This document shows, piece after piece, positions 53,460 to 61,409 of a DNA stretch of 64,000 nucleotides. This DNA comes from Sporosarcina luteola (GTDB lineage Bacteria; Bacillota; Bacilli; Bacillales_A; Planococcaceae): contig NZ_JAMBOI010000005.1 in NCBI RefSeq assembly GCF_023715535.1, forward strand, positions 62,001 to 126,000, given 5' to 3'. Position 1 is the first letter of the stretch. Each line of letters opens with the position of its first letter. The translations under genes and the position numbers were made by a program. The notes under the pieces are model-generated. The model was not told the DNA's origin, made no database searches, and was given only the letters and a program-made list of their open reading frames with translations.

Positions 53460-53773
53460 TGGGCTGGTTATTTGTAGTCGCAGCGGCAATAAGCGAGCTT
53501 GTCGGAGTTGTCGGGTTGAATAAATATAGTGAACAGAAGACATTCACCAATACCATTTTGTTCGGCGGAGGATTTGGAGCAGCATTCGCATTTCTCTATA
53601 TGTCGTTCAATTATTTGCAAGTAAGCACTGCATACGCAGTGTGGATTGGCATAGGAACTGCAGGTGCAGTATTGATCAATATGCTATTTTTCGGTGAATC
53701 AAGAAGCATAGGACGTATCGCCAGCCTACTTTTGATAGTTATCGGCGTTGTTGGATTGAAGGCGTTATCGTGA
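53459..53773 (+). CDS. Small multidrug resistance (SMR) transporter subunit B
   Basis: 104-residue partner of subunit A with four helices. The membrane Glu lies in VVAAAISELVGVVGLNKYSE (about residue 13), and YAVWIGIGTAGAVLINMLFFGESRSIGRIASLLLIVIGVVGLK follows. ATG 53459 overlaps the stop of subunit A by one base (TGATG); GTG 53456 is possible. Its short loops and lack of the C-terminal extension of subunit A fit antiparallel heterodimers. A strong terminator closes the operon. Confidence 0.92.
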   Translation: MGWLFVVAAAISELVGVVGLNKYSEQKTFTNTILFGGGFGAAFAFLYMSFNYLQVSTAYAVWIGIGTAGAVLINMLFFGESRSIGRIASLLLIVIGVVGLKALS

Positions 53774-53781
53774 ATAGTAGA

Positions 53782-53824
53782 AAGCGGGGAACAACTTAGA
53801 GAAAGTTGCTTCCCCGCTTGTTTT
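53782..53824 (+). terminator. Terminator of the TetR-SMR operon
   Basis: AAGCGGGGAACAACTT / AAGTTGCTTCCCCGCTT stem followed by GTTTT. Confidence 0.9.
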
Positions 53825-53866
53825 CATTCCTGTAAGGAATGAAAACAGGTTCGGAGATTACTCTTA

Positions 53867-53995
53867 GTTGATTGGAGTGGAAGCCGGCGACTCCTTGGGG
53901 ATCAGCGTGAGAGGAGAGACCCCGGAGAGGAGCGAAGCGGAACGAGGAGGCTCCGCACGCCCCCAGGAAAGCGTCCGGCTGTAACGCAAATCAAC
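53867..53995. repeat. Structured dispersed repeat element, 129 bases
   Basis: GC-rich intergenic block that begins GTTGATT and ends AAATCAAC (terminal inverted repeat), with nested GCCGG...CCGGC and internal CTCC/GGAG pairs. It resembles a repeat scattered in Bacillaceae genomes (GACTCCT-GGGG-GGAGACCCC-GAGGAGGCTCC order). The remaining 53996-54148 shows no gene. Confidence 0.7.
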
Positions 53996-54148
53996 GGGTG
54001 TTAATAGTATCCAAGATATGGTCACTATTGTTTAGGAATACATATTCAAATTACAACAATAAAACACGGAAAATAATAACGCACAGAAACTATTTCTCCC
54101 CATTAACCGTTCCCGTTAAGAAACTAGAAGTCCTATTTTAAAGATCGG

Positions 54149-54814
54149 TTACATAATCACCCAATCCCTCTCAATAGCTACCCGCTTCAATCGCTCTTCA
54201 GGTCTAACAGCAACCGGATTTCCAACGAGCTCAAGTACAGGAAGGTCGGAATAGCTGTCCCCATATGCAAAGCTTTGCTTCCAGTCAATTTCGTTGCCTT
54301 TCAACGACTCCATAATCTTCTCGGTTTTGCGTTTCCCTTGGATAGGATAAATGGCGGAGTCTTTGTCAAATACGCCATTTGCAGTAAACGGTATGTCAGT
54401 ACCAATAATTGTATCAAACTTAATGCCTTCCGTTACAGAATGTAGTAGTGGAGTATAAGCGCCGGATACAAGCATGACATGCATATCATCGTTATGATGC
54501 TGTTGAACCCTCGTCACAACTTCCGCGTTGAAATGCTGCCGCATGTTCTCTTTTACTTCCTCAAAGTAATTGTTGAGCTCGGATTTCGATAACGAGTCTA
54601 ATGTATTTGCGTAAATTTGCATAGATCCTTCTCTCATCTTTGCTTCGGGAACGAGTTTCATTTTGTACCCAATATATAGTGGGAGAATTTTACGAAAGAA
54701 AGATTTATACTTCGAGCGGTGTGTTGGATGCTGCTTCAAATGCTCCATTAATAATTGAAAAGTTTCCTTCGAATATAGCGTCCCATCAAAATCGAATATT
54801 GCTACTTTCATCAT
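54149..54814 (-). CDS. HAD-IB family hydrolase (SerB-like)
   Basis: 221-residue phosphatase of HAD subfamily IB. Motif I is AIFDFDGTLYSKETF (Asp nucleophile at about residue 7), motif II MLVSGAYTPLL, motif III Lys in GKRKTEKIMESLK, motif IV FAYGDSYSDLPVLELVGNPVAVRP. The family includes phosphoserine phosphatase and CicA-like proteins. Serine biosynthesis in this window lacks a SerB, but the gene is far from serA and its substrate is unproven. ATG 54814 has AGGGGGATGT; the upstream open frame is unsupported. Confidence 0.86.
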   Translation of the reverse strand: MMKVAIFDFDGTLYSKETFQLLMEHLKQHPTHRSKYKSFFRKILPLYIGYKMKLVPEAKMREGSMQIYANTLDSLSKSELNNYFEEVKENMRQHFNAEVVTRVQQHHNDDMHVMLVSGAYTPLLHSVTEGIKFDTIIGTDIPFTANGVFDKDSAIYPIQGKRKTEKIMESLKGNEIDWKQSFAYGDSYSDLPVLELVGNPVAVRPEERLKRVAIERDWVIM

Positions 54815-54918
54815 ATACATCCCCCTAATAATACAAACACATTTACCTTTGATGATACAGCGTTTGAAATCAAAGGGCAATTTGTGGATAATTGAAGAAG
54901 AGAGTGAGGAGACTGGAC

Positions 54919-55818
54919 ATGCATAAGAATCAAAAGAAGAAAAGGGAAGATTCCTTTCAGTTTTCAGTAAATGAAGAAGCGGAACTATTGCCGTTTTTAT
55001 TGGAAAACATGAAAAAGAACAGCCGGAATTCCGTCAAGTCAATGTTGACGAGAGGGCAGGTCTCCGTTAACGGCAGGGCAGTGACGAAACATAACCATCA
55101 ACTGCTGCCTGGACATAAAGTGGAAATCCTTGCGAATAAGGCAGCTTTGAATGAAAGCAAACTGACAGGGTTGGAAATTATTTATGAGGATGACGCGATC
55201 ATCGTTGTCGATAAGGAAGCCAGTCTCTTATCGATGGCTGCAAAAGATAAAAACGAAAGAACAGCATTCAGTGAAGTATCGGCTTATGTTAAAAGACAGG
55301 ATCCAGGGCAGCGGGTCTTTATCGTCCACCGACTGGACCGCGATACGTCAGGTGTCCTCTTATTCGCGAAAAGCGAACAAGTGAAGATTACACTGCAGGA
55401 TAATTGGGATGAAATGGTGAAAGAAAGGATCTATACGGCATTAGTTGAAGGGAATGTCCGAAAAGAGTCAGACACGATCAAATCCTGGTTAAAGGAAACG
55501 AGGACGTTCAAAGTCTACTCGAACCCGACAGACAACGGAGGCCAACTGGCAATCACCCACTACCGGAAAATAAAATCGAACCGTCAATATTCATTGCTGG
55601 AAGTCAAATTGGAAACAGGTCGCAAAAACCAAATCCGTGTGCACATGGAGGAAATTGGACATCCAGTTGTAGGAGACAAAAAGTACGGCTCCACCGTCAA
55701 CCCAATTAAAAGGTTGGGCTTGCATGCGACAGCATTAACAATCGTACACCCGGTAACAAATGAAGAAATGAAATTCGAGTCGCAAATCCCTTCATCTTTT
55801 ATCAATAAATCGTTGTAA
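54919..55818 (+). CDS. RluA-family pseudouridine synthase
   Basis: 299-residue pseudouridine synthase, second in the window. The N-terminal S4 domain (EEAELLPFLLENMKKNSRNSVKSMLTRGQVSVNGRAVTKHNHQLLPGHKVEI, about residues 15-70) is complete. The catalytic HRLDRDTSGVLLFAK (Asp at about residue 143) and GRKNQIRVHMEEIGHPVVGDKKYG follow. The rRNA or tRNA target is unknown. ATG 54919 follows GTGAGGAG; the open frame from 54892 would add nine residues. It diverges from the HAD-IB gene. Confidence 0.92.
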   Translation: MHKNQKKKREDSFQFSVNEEAELLPFLLENMKKNSRNSVKSMLTRGQVSVNGRAVTKHNHQLLPGHKVEILANKAALNESKLTGLEIIYEDDAIIVVDKEASLLSMAAKDKNERTAFSEVSAYVKRQDPGQRVFIVHRLDRDTSGVLLFAKSEQVKITLQDNWDEMVKERIYTALVEGNVRKESDTIKSWLKETRTFKVYSNPTDNGGQLAITHYRKIKSNRQYSLLEVKLETGRKNQIRVHMEEIGHPVVGDKKYGSTVNPIKRLGLHATALTIVHPVTNEEMKFESQIPSSFINKSL

Positions 55819-55846
55819 GAGCTGTATTGTTTCACTTTGTTTATTT

Positions 55847-55884
55847 AAAAAAGCTGCCTTGACATTGCGTCAAGGCAGCTTTTC
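55847..55884. terminator. Bidirectional terminator
   Basis: AAAAGCTGCCTTGAC / GTCAAGGCAGCTTTT, perfect 15-bp stem between the convergent pseudouridine synthase and coat-protein genes. Confidence 0.93.
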
Positions 55885-55885
55885 C

Positions 55886-56521
55886 TTATTGGACCGTATT
55901 ATTCGGCATTCCTGGCTGACCTACTGTTGCAAACGCATTTAAAATCGATTGCATATCCTGTTGAGCCAACTGAGGCACTTGGTAATAATGGTGTTTGTTT
56001 TGATAAATCGAAAGCTCATACGCCATCTCAATGCAGTTCGGCACTGAATCCGCCAGTACACGTCTGACGACCGGGTTTGTCGATTCTAGAGCAGCCATTG
56101 TTTTTGCCGTCGCATTTGTTTTTGCGGAATTAAGAAGGAAGCCCGAAATCATTTCATCATTAATCTCGTTTGCATTTTGCATCGGCTTCTTCGGCTGTGA
56201 CGGCTTCATGCCGTAAACAAAATCATTTCCCTGCTTCATTTTGTAGCTGCTTGTCGGATGGGAAGGATCCATGCCCGTCTTGAAACATTCCACTGTTATA
56301 TTGTATTCATCCAAAGTGAAACGGTATTGCCTATCCAAAATATCGAGCAACTCGGGGTCTTTAACATGGGGGCGTAAAATCATTGCCTGGTTTAATGTGG
56401 CGACAGCGCCTGAAAGCATCTCATGAACATCGAAAACCTCATGTCCTCCATGGTTCATCTGTGGCGGGACGGTTCCTGTGTGCATGTTTTGATGTGTTTC
56501 ACCAAATTGATTTTGCGTCAA
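55886..56521 (-). CDS. CotF-like spore protein (YhcQ-like)
   Basis: 211-residue spore protein with two CotF-type four-helix halves. Visible marks: MNHGGHEVFDVHEMLSGAVATLNQAMILRPHVKDPELLDILDRQYRFTLDEYN in the first half and VVRRVLADSVPNCIEMAYELSIYQNKHHYYQVPQLAQQDMQSILN in the second. This closely resembles Bacillus YhcQ, a forespore-expressed coat-like protein. The start is TTG at 56521 with AAAGGAGG; the frame extends upstream to 56554 without support. A sigma-G-like promoter precedes it. sleL, also a spore gene, diverges from it. Confidence 0.85.
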   Translation of the reverse strand: MTQNQFGETHQNMHTGTVPPQMNHGGHEVFDVHEMLSGAVATLNQAMILRPHVKDPELLDILDRQYRFTLDEYNITVECFKTGMDPSHPTSSYKMKQGNDFVYGMKPSQPKKPMQNANEINDEMISGFLLNSAKTNATAKTMAALESTNPVVRRVLADSVPNCIEMAYELSIYQNKHHYYQVPQLAQQDMQSILNAFATVGQPGMPNNTVQ

Positions 56522-56561
56522 AATAGGTTTCCTCCTTTTGTAGATGATTTTCAATCGTCAG

Positions 56562-56590
56562 TAGTATGGCTTCAAAGAGACGGTGTATGC
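56562..56590 (-). promoter_or_regulatory. Candidate sigma-G promoter for the YhcQ-like gene
   Basis: On the minus strand GCATA (56586-56590), 17 bases, CATACTA (56562-56568), a good match to gyATr-16/18-CATnnTA. Confidence 0.6.
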
Positions 56591-56680
56591 GTGTAAAAAT
56601 TTTAAAATGCGCATAATCCCTTGTCTTTAAAAATAGCATGGGATAAAGGACATTTTGTCAACGAAAGGAAGTGGATAAAA

Positions 56681-57964
56681 TTGCTGATACATGTCGTGCA
56701 ACAAGGGCAAAGTTTATATGGAATCGGGCAAACTTATGGAATCCCCTATGAGCAAATCGCTAGTGCGAATGAGTTGACTAATCCTTCCCGTATCGTTGTT
56801 GGGCAAGCTCTCGTCATTCCGATCACCGGTAGTTATCATTGGGTGCTGCCCGGACAATCACTGTATGTGATTTCCAGGTTATATGGAACGACAGTGGAAG
56901 AGCTAGCCAGAGCCAATGGCATTTCACCAAACAGCATTTTGCAGATTGGCCAACGATTGTCTCTTCCTCAAAGAAGAAAACCGGTCATTGATACCTTTCT
57001 TTATGTAGAGCCGAGGGAAGCGATTCTGGATGTAATCGTTCAAGAAGTGAGAAACAGAGTAGAGGATTTGACGTATTTAGGGATGTTCAGCTATGAAGCA
57101 CAGCGTGACGGCTCATTGAAAGCCCCGCCAATTGATGATATCCCAGAAATTGCGGCAAGAGCAGGGACGTTGAATGCGATGGTCATCAGCAACTTGGAGA
57201 ATTTTGCCTTCAGTGGGGATCTGGCAAATGTCTTCTTTACGAATCAAACGGTACAGAACCGATTATTTGAAAATATTGTTCAAACCGCGAAAAGGTTTGG
57301 CTTTAGTGACATTCATTTTGATTTTGAATTTATTAGGCCAGCGGATAGGGAATTGTATAATACTTTTCTGAGGAATGCGCGTGCACGCTTCCATCCGGCC
57401 GGATTGACGTTATCCAGTGCACTGCCTCCTAAATCGAGTCCCGCTCTGACAGGGGTCTATGGCGGCATTGACTTCAAAGCACACGGGGAAATATGCGATT
57501 TTGTCACTTTGATGACGTACGAATGGGGATATTCATATAGTGACCCACAGCCCGTGAGCCCAATTAATCAAGTTCGTCGAGTTGTGGAATTTGCAGTCAG
57601 CCAAATCCCAACGGAAAAGATTTTCCTTGGGCAGAATTTATACGGCTATGACTGGACATTCCCATACCCGCCCGAAACAGGAATCGCGGCAAAAGCACTT
57701 AGTCCACAGCAGGCAATCAATTTAGCGATTACTCAAAATGCGAATATCCAGTATGATGCTACTGCCCAGGCGCCGTTCTTCCTTTATTGGGATAATAATG
57801 GAGTCCGTCATGACGTCTGGTTCGAAGATGCACGCAGCATCCAAGCTAAATTCAATTTGATTAAGGAATTTAACTTACGTGGAATTATGTATTGGAAGCT
57901 AGGATTAGCATTCCCTCAAAACTGGCTGCTACTCACTGATAACTTCACAGTGCGAAAGCGATAA
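56681..57964 (+). CDS. sleL: Spore cortex N-acetylglucosaminidase SleL/YaaH (LysM + GH18)
   Basis: 427 residues, the length of Bacillus YaaH/SleL, which degrades cortex fragments during germination. Two N-terminal LysM repeats (about residues 2-46 and 49-94: HVVQQGQSLYGIGQTYGIPYEQIASAN; HWVLPGQSLYVISRLYGTTVEELARAN) target it to cortex. The GH18 barrel has the catalytic FSDIHFDFEFIRPADRE with the acid Glu. No signal peptide: it is packed onto the spore by the mother cell. TTG start after AAAGGAAGTGG; the frame opens 20 codons upstream without a site. Confidence 0.93.
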   Translation: MLIHVVQQGQSLYGIGQTYGIPYEQIASANELTNPSRIVVGQALVIPITGSYHWVLPGQSLYVISRLYGTTVEELARANGISPNSILQIGQRLSLPQRRKPVIDTFLYVEPREAILDVIVQEVRNRVEDLTYLGMFSYEAQRDGSLKAPPIDDIPEIAARAGTLNAMVISNLENFAFSGDLANVFFTNQTVQNRLFENIVQTAKRFGFSDIHFDFEFIRPADRELYNTFLRNARARFHPAGLTLSSALPPKSSPALTGVYGGIDFKAHGEICDFVTLMTYEWGYSYSDPQPVSPINQVRRVVEFAVSQIPTEKIFLGQNLYGYDWTFPYPPETGIAAKALSPQQAINLAITQNANIQYDATAQAPFFLYWDNNGVRHDVWFEDARSIQAKFNLIKEFNLRGIMYWKLGLAFPQNWLLLTDNFTVRKR

Positions 57965-57973
57965 TATGAAAAA

Positions 57974-58013
57974 AAACAAACCATATGTGCATACTGCACA
58001 TATGGTTTGTTTG
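57974..58013. terminator. Terminator of sleL
   Basis: AACAAACCATATGTGCA / TGCACATATGGTTTGTT stem with a three-base loop and flanking A and T runs; could also serve the small gene on the minus strand. Confidence 0.85.
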
Positions 58014-58025
58014 ATGGAACAACTA

Positions 58026-58166
58026 TTATTCTTTTGAAATATAATTTATTACGCTTTGGAAAATGTCTACATCCGGATTGATCAACAGAGCAGGTAGGAA
58101 TGCGAAAGCCATTACAATCACTAAATTGGCTCCTATTACAGTTCGCAGAATTTTGCTGAATTTCAT
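58026..58166 (-). CDS. 46-residue single-helix membrane microprotein
   Basis: ATG at 58166 with a good GAGGAGATG site seven or so bases upstream; 46 codons to TAA. MKFSKILRTVIGAN begins a basic head, LVIVMAFAFLPALLI forms one membrane helix, and NPDVDIFQSVINYISKE a short polar tail. There is no lipobox or family that I recognise. A terminator on the same strand follows within 15 bases. Good ribosome site, membrane topology and terminator make it a credible gene; role unknown. From 58167 to 58470 there is AT-rich DNA with nothing else I can name. Confidence 0.6.
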   Translation of the reverse strand: MKFSKILRTVIGANLVIVMAFAFLPALLINPDVDIFQSVINYISKE

Positions 58167-58479
58167 AAAGCATCTCCTCTTTCTCTTTGTAGTTGTTTTC
58201 CAAATCGCAGGTAACTGGGCTCTTGATAAGCCTACTAATAATCTATGTTTGGAAATATGTAAATGATTTTATTTTTGTGCGACGAATTTCGACAAAATTT
58301 AGTAAATTGACACATAATACAAGGATGGACTACAGTAAACAGAAAAAGATGTTGTATATATTCATAATTTCAGTAATACTTAATAAAACGAAGAAACGAT
58401 TTTGAAATATTAATTTTCACGATATTGATAGACACCATACAATTTTTTCTTCGCGATTTATCGAGAAAGGATGAGGCTA

Positions 58480-59859
58480 ATGACAAATATGGAGAACTCC
58501 CGAGGCAACCGTAGCCGGGCAAATGACTACGTCCATGAAGTATATGAATTGGTGAAGAGAAGAAATCCGGATGAAAAGGAATTTCTGCAAGCAACGAGGG
58601 AGATATTCGATTCACTTCGACCTGTCTTTGCCAAACATCCTGAATACATTCGAAATGGAATCCTTGAACGAATCACAGAGCCTGAGCGGATCATTTCATT
58701 TCGTGTCGCTTGGGAAGACGATAAAGGGAAAGTTCATGTCAACCGTGGTTATCGCGTGCAATTCAATAGCGACCTTGGTCCATATAAAGGCGGCATCCGC
58801 TTCCATCCTTCCGTGAACAATAGCATTATGAAGTTTTTAGCGTTCGAACAGATATTCAAAAATGCATTGACAGGACAGCCGATCGGAGCGGGAAAAGGAG
58901 GCTCGGACTTTGATCCGAAAGGGAAGTCCGAGAGGGAAATCATGCGTTTCACGCAAAGCTTCATGACCGAGTTAAGCAAGCATATCGGCCCCGATAGTGA
59001 CGTGCCTGCGGGAGATATCGGCGTCGGTAAACGGGAAATCGGCTATATGTTTGGTCAGTATAACCGGTTGAAAGGCGGTTACGAGGCTGGAGTCCTGACG
59101 GGAAAGGATCCGAAACATGGCGGTTCGCTTGGAAGAAAAGAAGCGACGGGATATGGCACCGTCTATTTCGTCGAAGAGATGTTGAATGAAAACGGGCTCT
59201 CCTTCAAAGAGAGCACGGTCGTTGTCTCGGGATCCGGAAATGTATCAACGTATGCCATTGAAAAGGCCCAACAACTTGGAGCGAAAGTCATCGCATGCAG
59301 CGACTCGGCCGGCTATATCTATGATAAAAACGGCATTAATCTCGACACTGTAAAGCAGTTGAAAGAAGTTGAAAACAAACGGATTTGGGAATACACGAAG
59401 GAGCATCCGGACGCAGAGTACCATGATGATTGTTCAGCAATCTGGTCGATTCCTTGTGATATCGCACTTCCTTGTGCAACGCAAAATGAAATCGATGAAA
59501 TTGCAGCACATATGCTCATCGCTAATGGACTGAAAGCGCTTGGTGAAGGCGCTAATATGCCGTGCAATATTGAAGCAATTGATATTTTTCTCGAAAATAA
59601 CATCCTCTTTGCCCCCGCAAAAGCAGCTAATGCAGGAGGAGTAGCTGTTTCTGCAATGGAAATGTCGCAAAACAGCATGCGCCTTGCTTGGACGGAAGAA
59701 GAAGTAGACATGCGCTTGAAAACGGTCATGGAAAACATCTATACAAGTTGCAAAGACGCTGCTGAACGGTTTGGAAAACCGGGCAATCTTGTCATGGGCG
59801 CCAACATTGCAGGCTTCCTGAAAGTTGCAGATGCGATGGTGGCACACGGAATAAGATGA
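58480..59859 (+). CDS. gdhA: NADP-specific glutamate dehydrogenase
   Basis: 459-residue hexameric-type GDH making glutamate from 2-oxoglutarate and ammonium (or the reverse). The substrate Lys cluster is clear: YKGGIRFHPSVN, then QIFKNALTGQPIGAGKGGSDFDPKGKSEREIMRFTQSFMTEL. The Asp of DVPAGDIGVG and the nucleotide motif VVSGSGNVSTYA follow. The length and the GSDFDPKGKS motif place it with NADP-type GdhA of small-subunit class, unlike the RocG/GudB enzymes. ATG 58480 lies nine bases after AAAGG; ATG 58471 is too close to it. Monocistronic. Confidence 0.94.
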   Translation: MTNMENSRGNRSRANDYVHEVYELVKRRNPDEKEFLQATREIFDSLRPVFAKHPEYIRNGILERITEPERIISFRVAWEDDKGKVHVNRGYRVQFNSDLGPYKGGIRFHPSVNNSIMKFLAFEQIFKNALTGQPIGAGKGGSDFDPKGKSEREIMRFTQSFMTELSKHIGPDSDVPAGDIGVGKREIGYMFGQYNRLKGGYEAGVLTGKDPKHGGSLGRKEATGYGTVYFVEEMLNENGLSFKESTVVVSGSGNVSTYAIEKAQQLGAKVIACSDSAGYIYDKNGINLDTVKQLKEVENKRIWEYTKEHPDAEYHDDCSAIWSIPCDIALPCATQNEIDEIAAHMLIANGLKALGEGANMPCNIEAIDIFLENNILFAPAKAANAGGVAVSAMEMSQNSMRLAWTEEEVDMRLKTVMENIYTSCKDAAERFGKPGNLVMGANIAGFLKVADAMVAHGIR

Positions 59860-59866
59860 TTAGTAG

Positions 59867-59902
59867 AAACTACCTTACAACAGAATGTGAGGTAGTTTTT
59901 TT
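59867..59902 (+). terminator. Terminator of gdhA
   Basis: AAACTACCTTACA / TGTGAGGTAGTTT stem followed by TTTT. Confidence 0.9.
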
Positions 59903-59934
59903 CATCCCGGAAATTAATTTTTCATTCAAATCTA

Positions 59935-59962
59935 TTGATATTCAAATTATATGTGGTATTAT
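59935..59962 (+). promoter_or_regulatory. Sigma-A promoter of argG
   Basis: TTGATA, 16-base spacer, TATTAT, about 60 bases before the argG start. Confidence 0.65.
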
Positions 59963-59975
59963 AAAAATACATAAA

Positions 59976-59993
59976 GATGAATAAAGATACAGA
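59976..59993 (+). promoter_or_regulatory. Candidate ArgR (AhrC) operator
   Basis: GATGAATAAAGATACAGA matches the Bacillus ARG box CATGAATAAAAATTCAAG at 13 of 18 positions. It lies just after the argG -10, where arginine-dependent repression would block transcription. Confidence 0.6.
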
Positions 59994-60018
59994 ATGATGT
60001 ATAGAGGAGGATAAATGT

Positions 60019-61227
60019 ATGGGAAATAAAAAAGTCGTTTTAGCGTATTCTGGTGGTCTTGATACTTCGGTGGCAGTACAGTGGTTGACGGATAAAGGGT
60101 ATGATGTGGTTGCTTGCTGCTTGGATGTCGGTGAAGGGAAAGACTTGCACTTCATCCAACAGAAAGCGCTGCAAGTCGGTGCGGTAAACAGTTATGTCAT
60201 CGATGCGAAAGAGGAGTTTGCGCAGGAGTATGCATTGCTTGCTTTGCAGGCTCGCACATATTACGAAGACAAATATCCTCTCGTATCGGCGCTCTCACGT
60301 CCACTGATTTCCAAAAAGCTTGTTGAAGTGGCGCATAAGGAAAATGCGACTGCGGTAGCTCATGGCTGTACGGGGAAAGGGAATGACCAGGTGCGTTTTG
60401 AAGTGGCAATCAAAGCACTTGACCCAACGCTTGAGGTCATCGCACCTGTCCGTGAATGGAGCTGGTCGCGCGAAGAGGAGATCGCTTACGCGAAAGAGAA
60501 GAATATCCCGATTCCAATTAATCTAGACAGCCCTTATTCCATCGACCAGAATTTATGGGGGCGTAGCAATGAATGCGGGATCTTGGAAGACCCATGGGCT
60601 GCGCCACCTGAAGAGGCATTCGGATTGACAGTGTCAATCGAAGACGCTCCGGATCAAGCGGATGTCATTGAAATTGAATTTGAAAAAGGGGTACCGGTCA
60701 GCATTGACGGAAAAAAGTACCCATTGAGTGAACTAATTTTGAAATTAAATGAAGTAGCTGGAAAGCACGGAGTCGGCAGAATCGATCATGTCGAAAACCG
60801 TCTCGTTGGCATCAAATCCCGTGAAGTGTATGAATGTCCTGGTGCCATTACGCTATTAAAAGCGCATAAGGAATTGGAAGACATTACACTCGTTAAAGAT
60901 GTCGCTCACTTTAAGCCGCTCGTATCGCAAAAACTTAGTGAACTGATCTATAATGGCTTGTGGTTTTCACCGCTGAGAAACGCGTTGGAAGCCTTCGTCA
61001 AAGAGACGCAGCAATACGTCAATGGGGTTGTCCGTGTGAAATTATTCAAAGGGCATGCAATCGTAGAAGGCAGAAAATCAGCAAACTCCCTTTACGATGA
61101 AAAATTGGCGACGTATACGTCAGATGACGAATTCGACCAATCGGCAGCTGTTGGCTTCATACAACTATGGGGTCTGCCGACAGAGGTCCATAGCTCGGTG
61201 AATAAAAAGCAAAAAGTGAAGAACTGA
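60019..61227 (+). CDS. argG: Argininosuccinate synthase
   Basis: Joins citrulline and aspartate with ATP in arginine synthesis. 402 residues with the N-type ATP pyrophosphatase P-loop [17 protein letters not shown] (about residues 7-23), and conserved [14 protein letters not shown] and [18 protein letters not shown] follows GAGGAGGATAAATGT. An ARG box and sigma-A promoter lie upstream. argH normally follows argG in Bacillus, but here argG is alone and ends at a strong terminator. Confidence 0.96.
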   Translation: MGNKKVVLAYSGGLDTSVAVQWLTDKGYDVVACCLDVGEGKDLHFIQQKALQVGAVNSYVIDAKEEFAQEYALLALQARTYYEDKYPLVSALSRPLISKKLVEVAHKENATAVAHGCTGKGNDQVRFEVAIKALDPTLEVIAPVREWSWSREEEIAYAKEKNIPIPINLDSPYSIDQNLWGRSNECGILEDPWAAPPEEAFGLTVSIEDAPDQADVIEIEFEKGVPVSIDGKKYPLSELILKLNEVAGKHGVGRIDHVENRLVGIKSREVYECPGAITLLKAHKELEDITLVKDVAHFKPLVSQKLSELIYNGLWFSPLRNALEAFVKETQQYVNGVVRVKLFKGHAIVEGRKSANSLYDEKLATYTSDDEFDQSAAVGFIQLWGLPTEVHSSVNKKQKVKN

Positions 61228-61233
61228 TTTACC

Positions 61234-61267
61234 AAGCCTTCTGCAGTTAAATGCAGAAGGCTTTTTA
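61234..61267 (+). terminator. Terminator of argG
   Basis: AAGCCTTCTGCA / TGCAGAAGGCTT stem with TTTT. Confidence 0.92.
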
Positions 61268-61409
61268 ATGAGTAGTAAATAACTACTAAACTTGCTGACT
61301 AGATATTACTAATCAATTTACGAAATAAGGAACATTTATCCTTTTAATGTAGTAAAATTTGTATGAGATTACCAATCTTTGAAGATATTTATGATGGGGA
61401 GGAAATTCA

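Noticed and set aside
53822..53846. Palindrome TTTTCATTCCT-GTA-AGGAATGAAAA as a second operator
   Set aside because: Follows the SMR terminator and its half-sites differ from the TetR palindrome; could be a second hairpin of the terminator.
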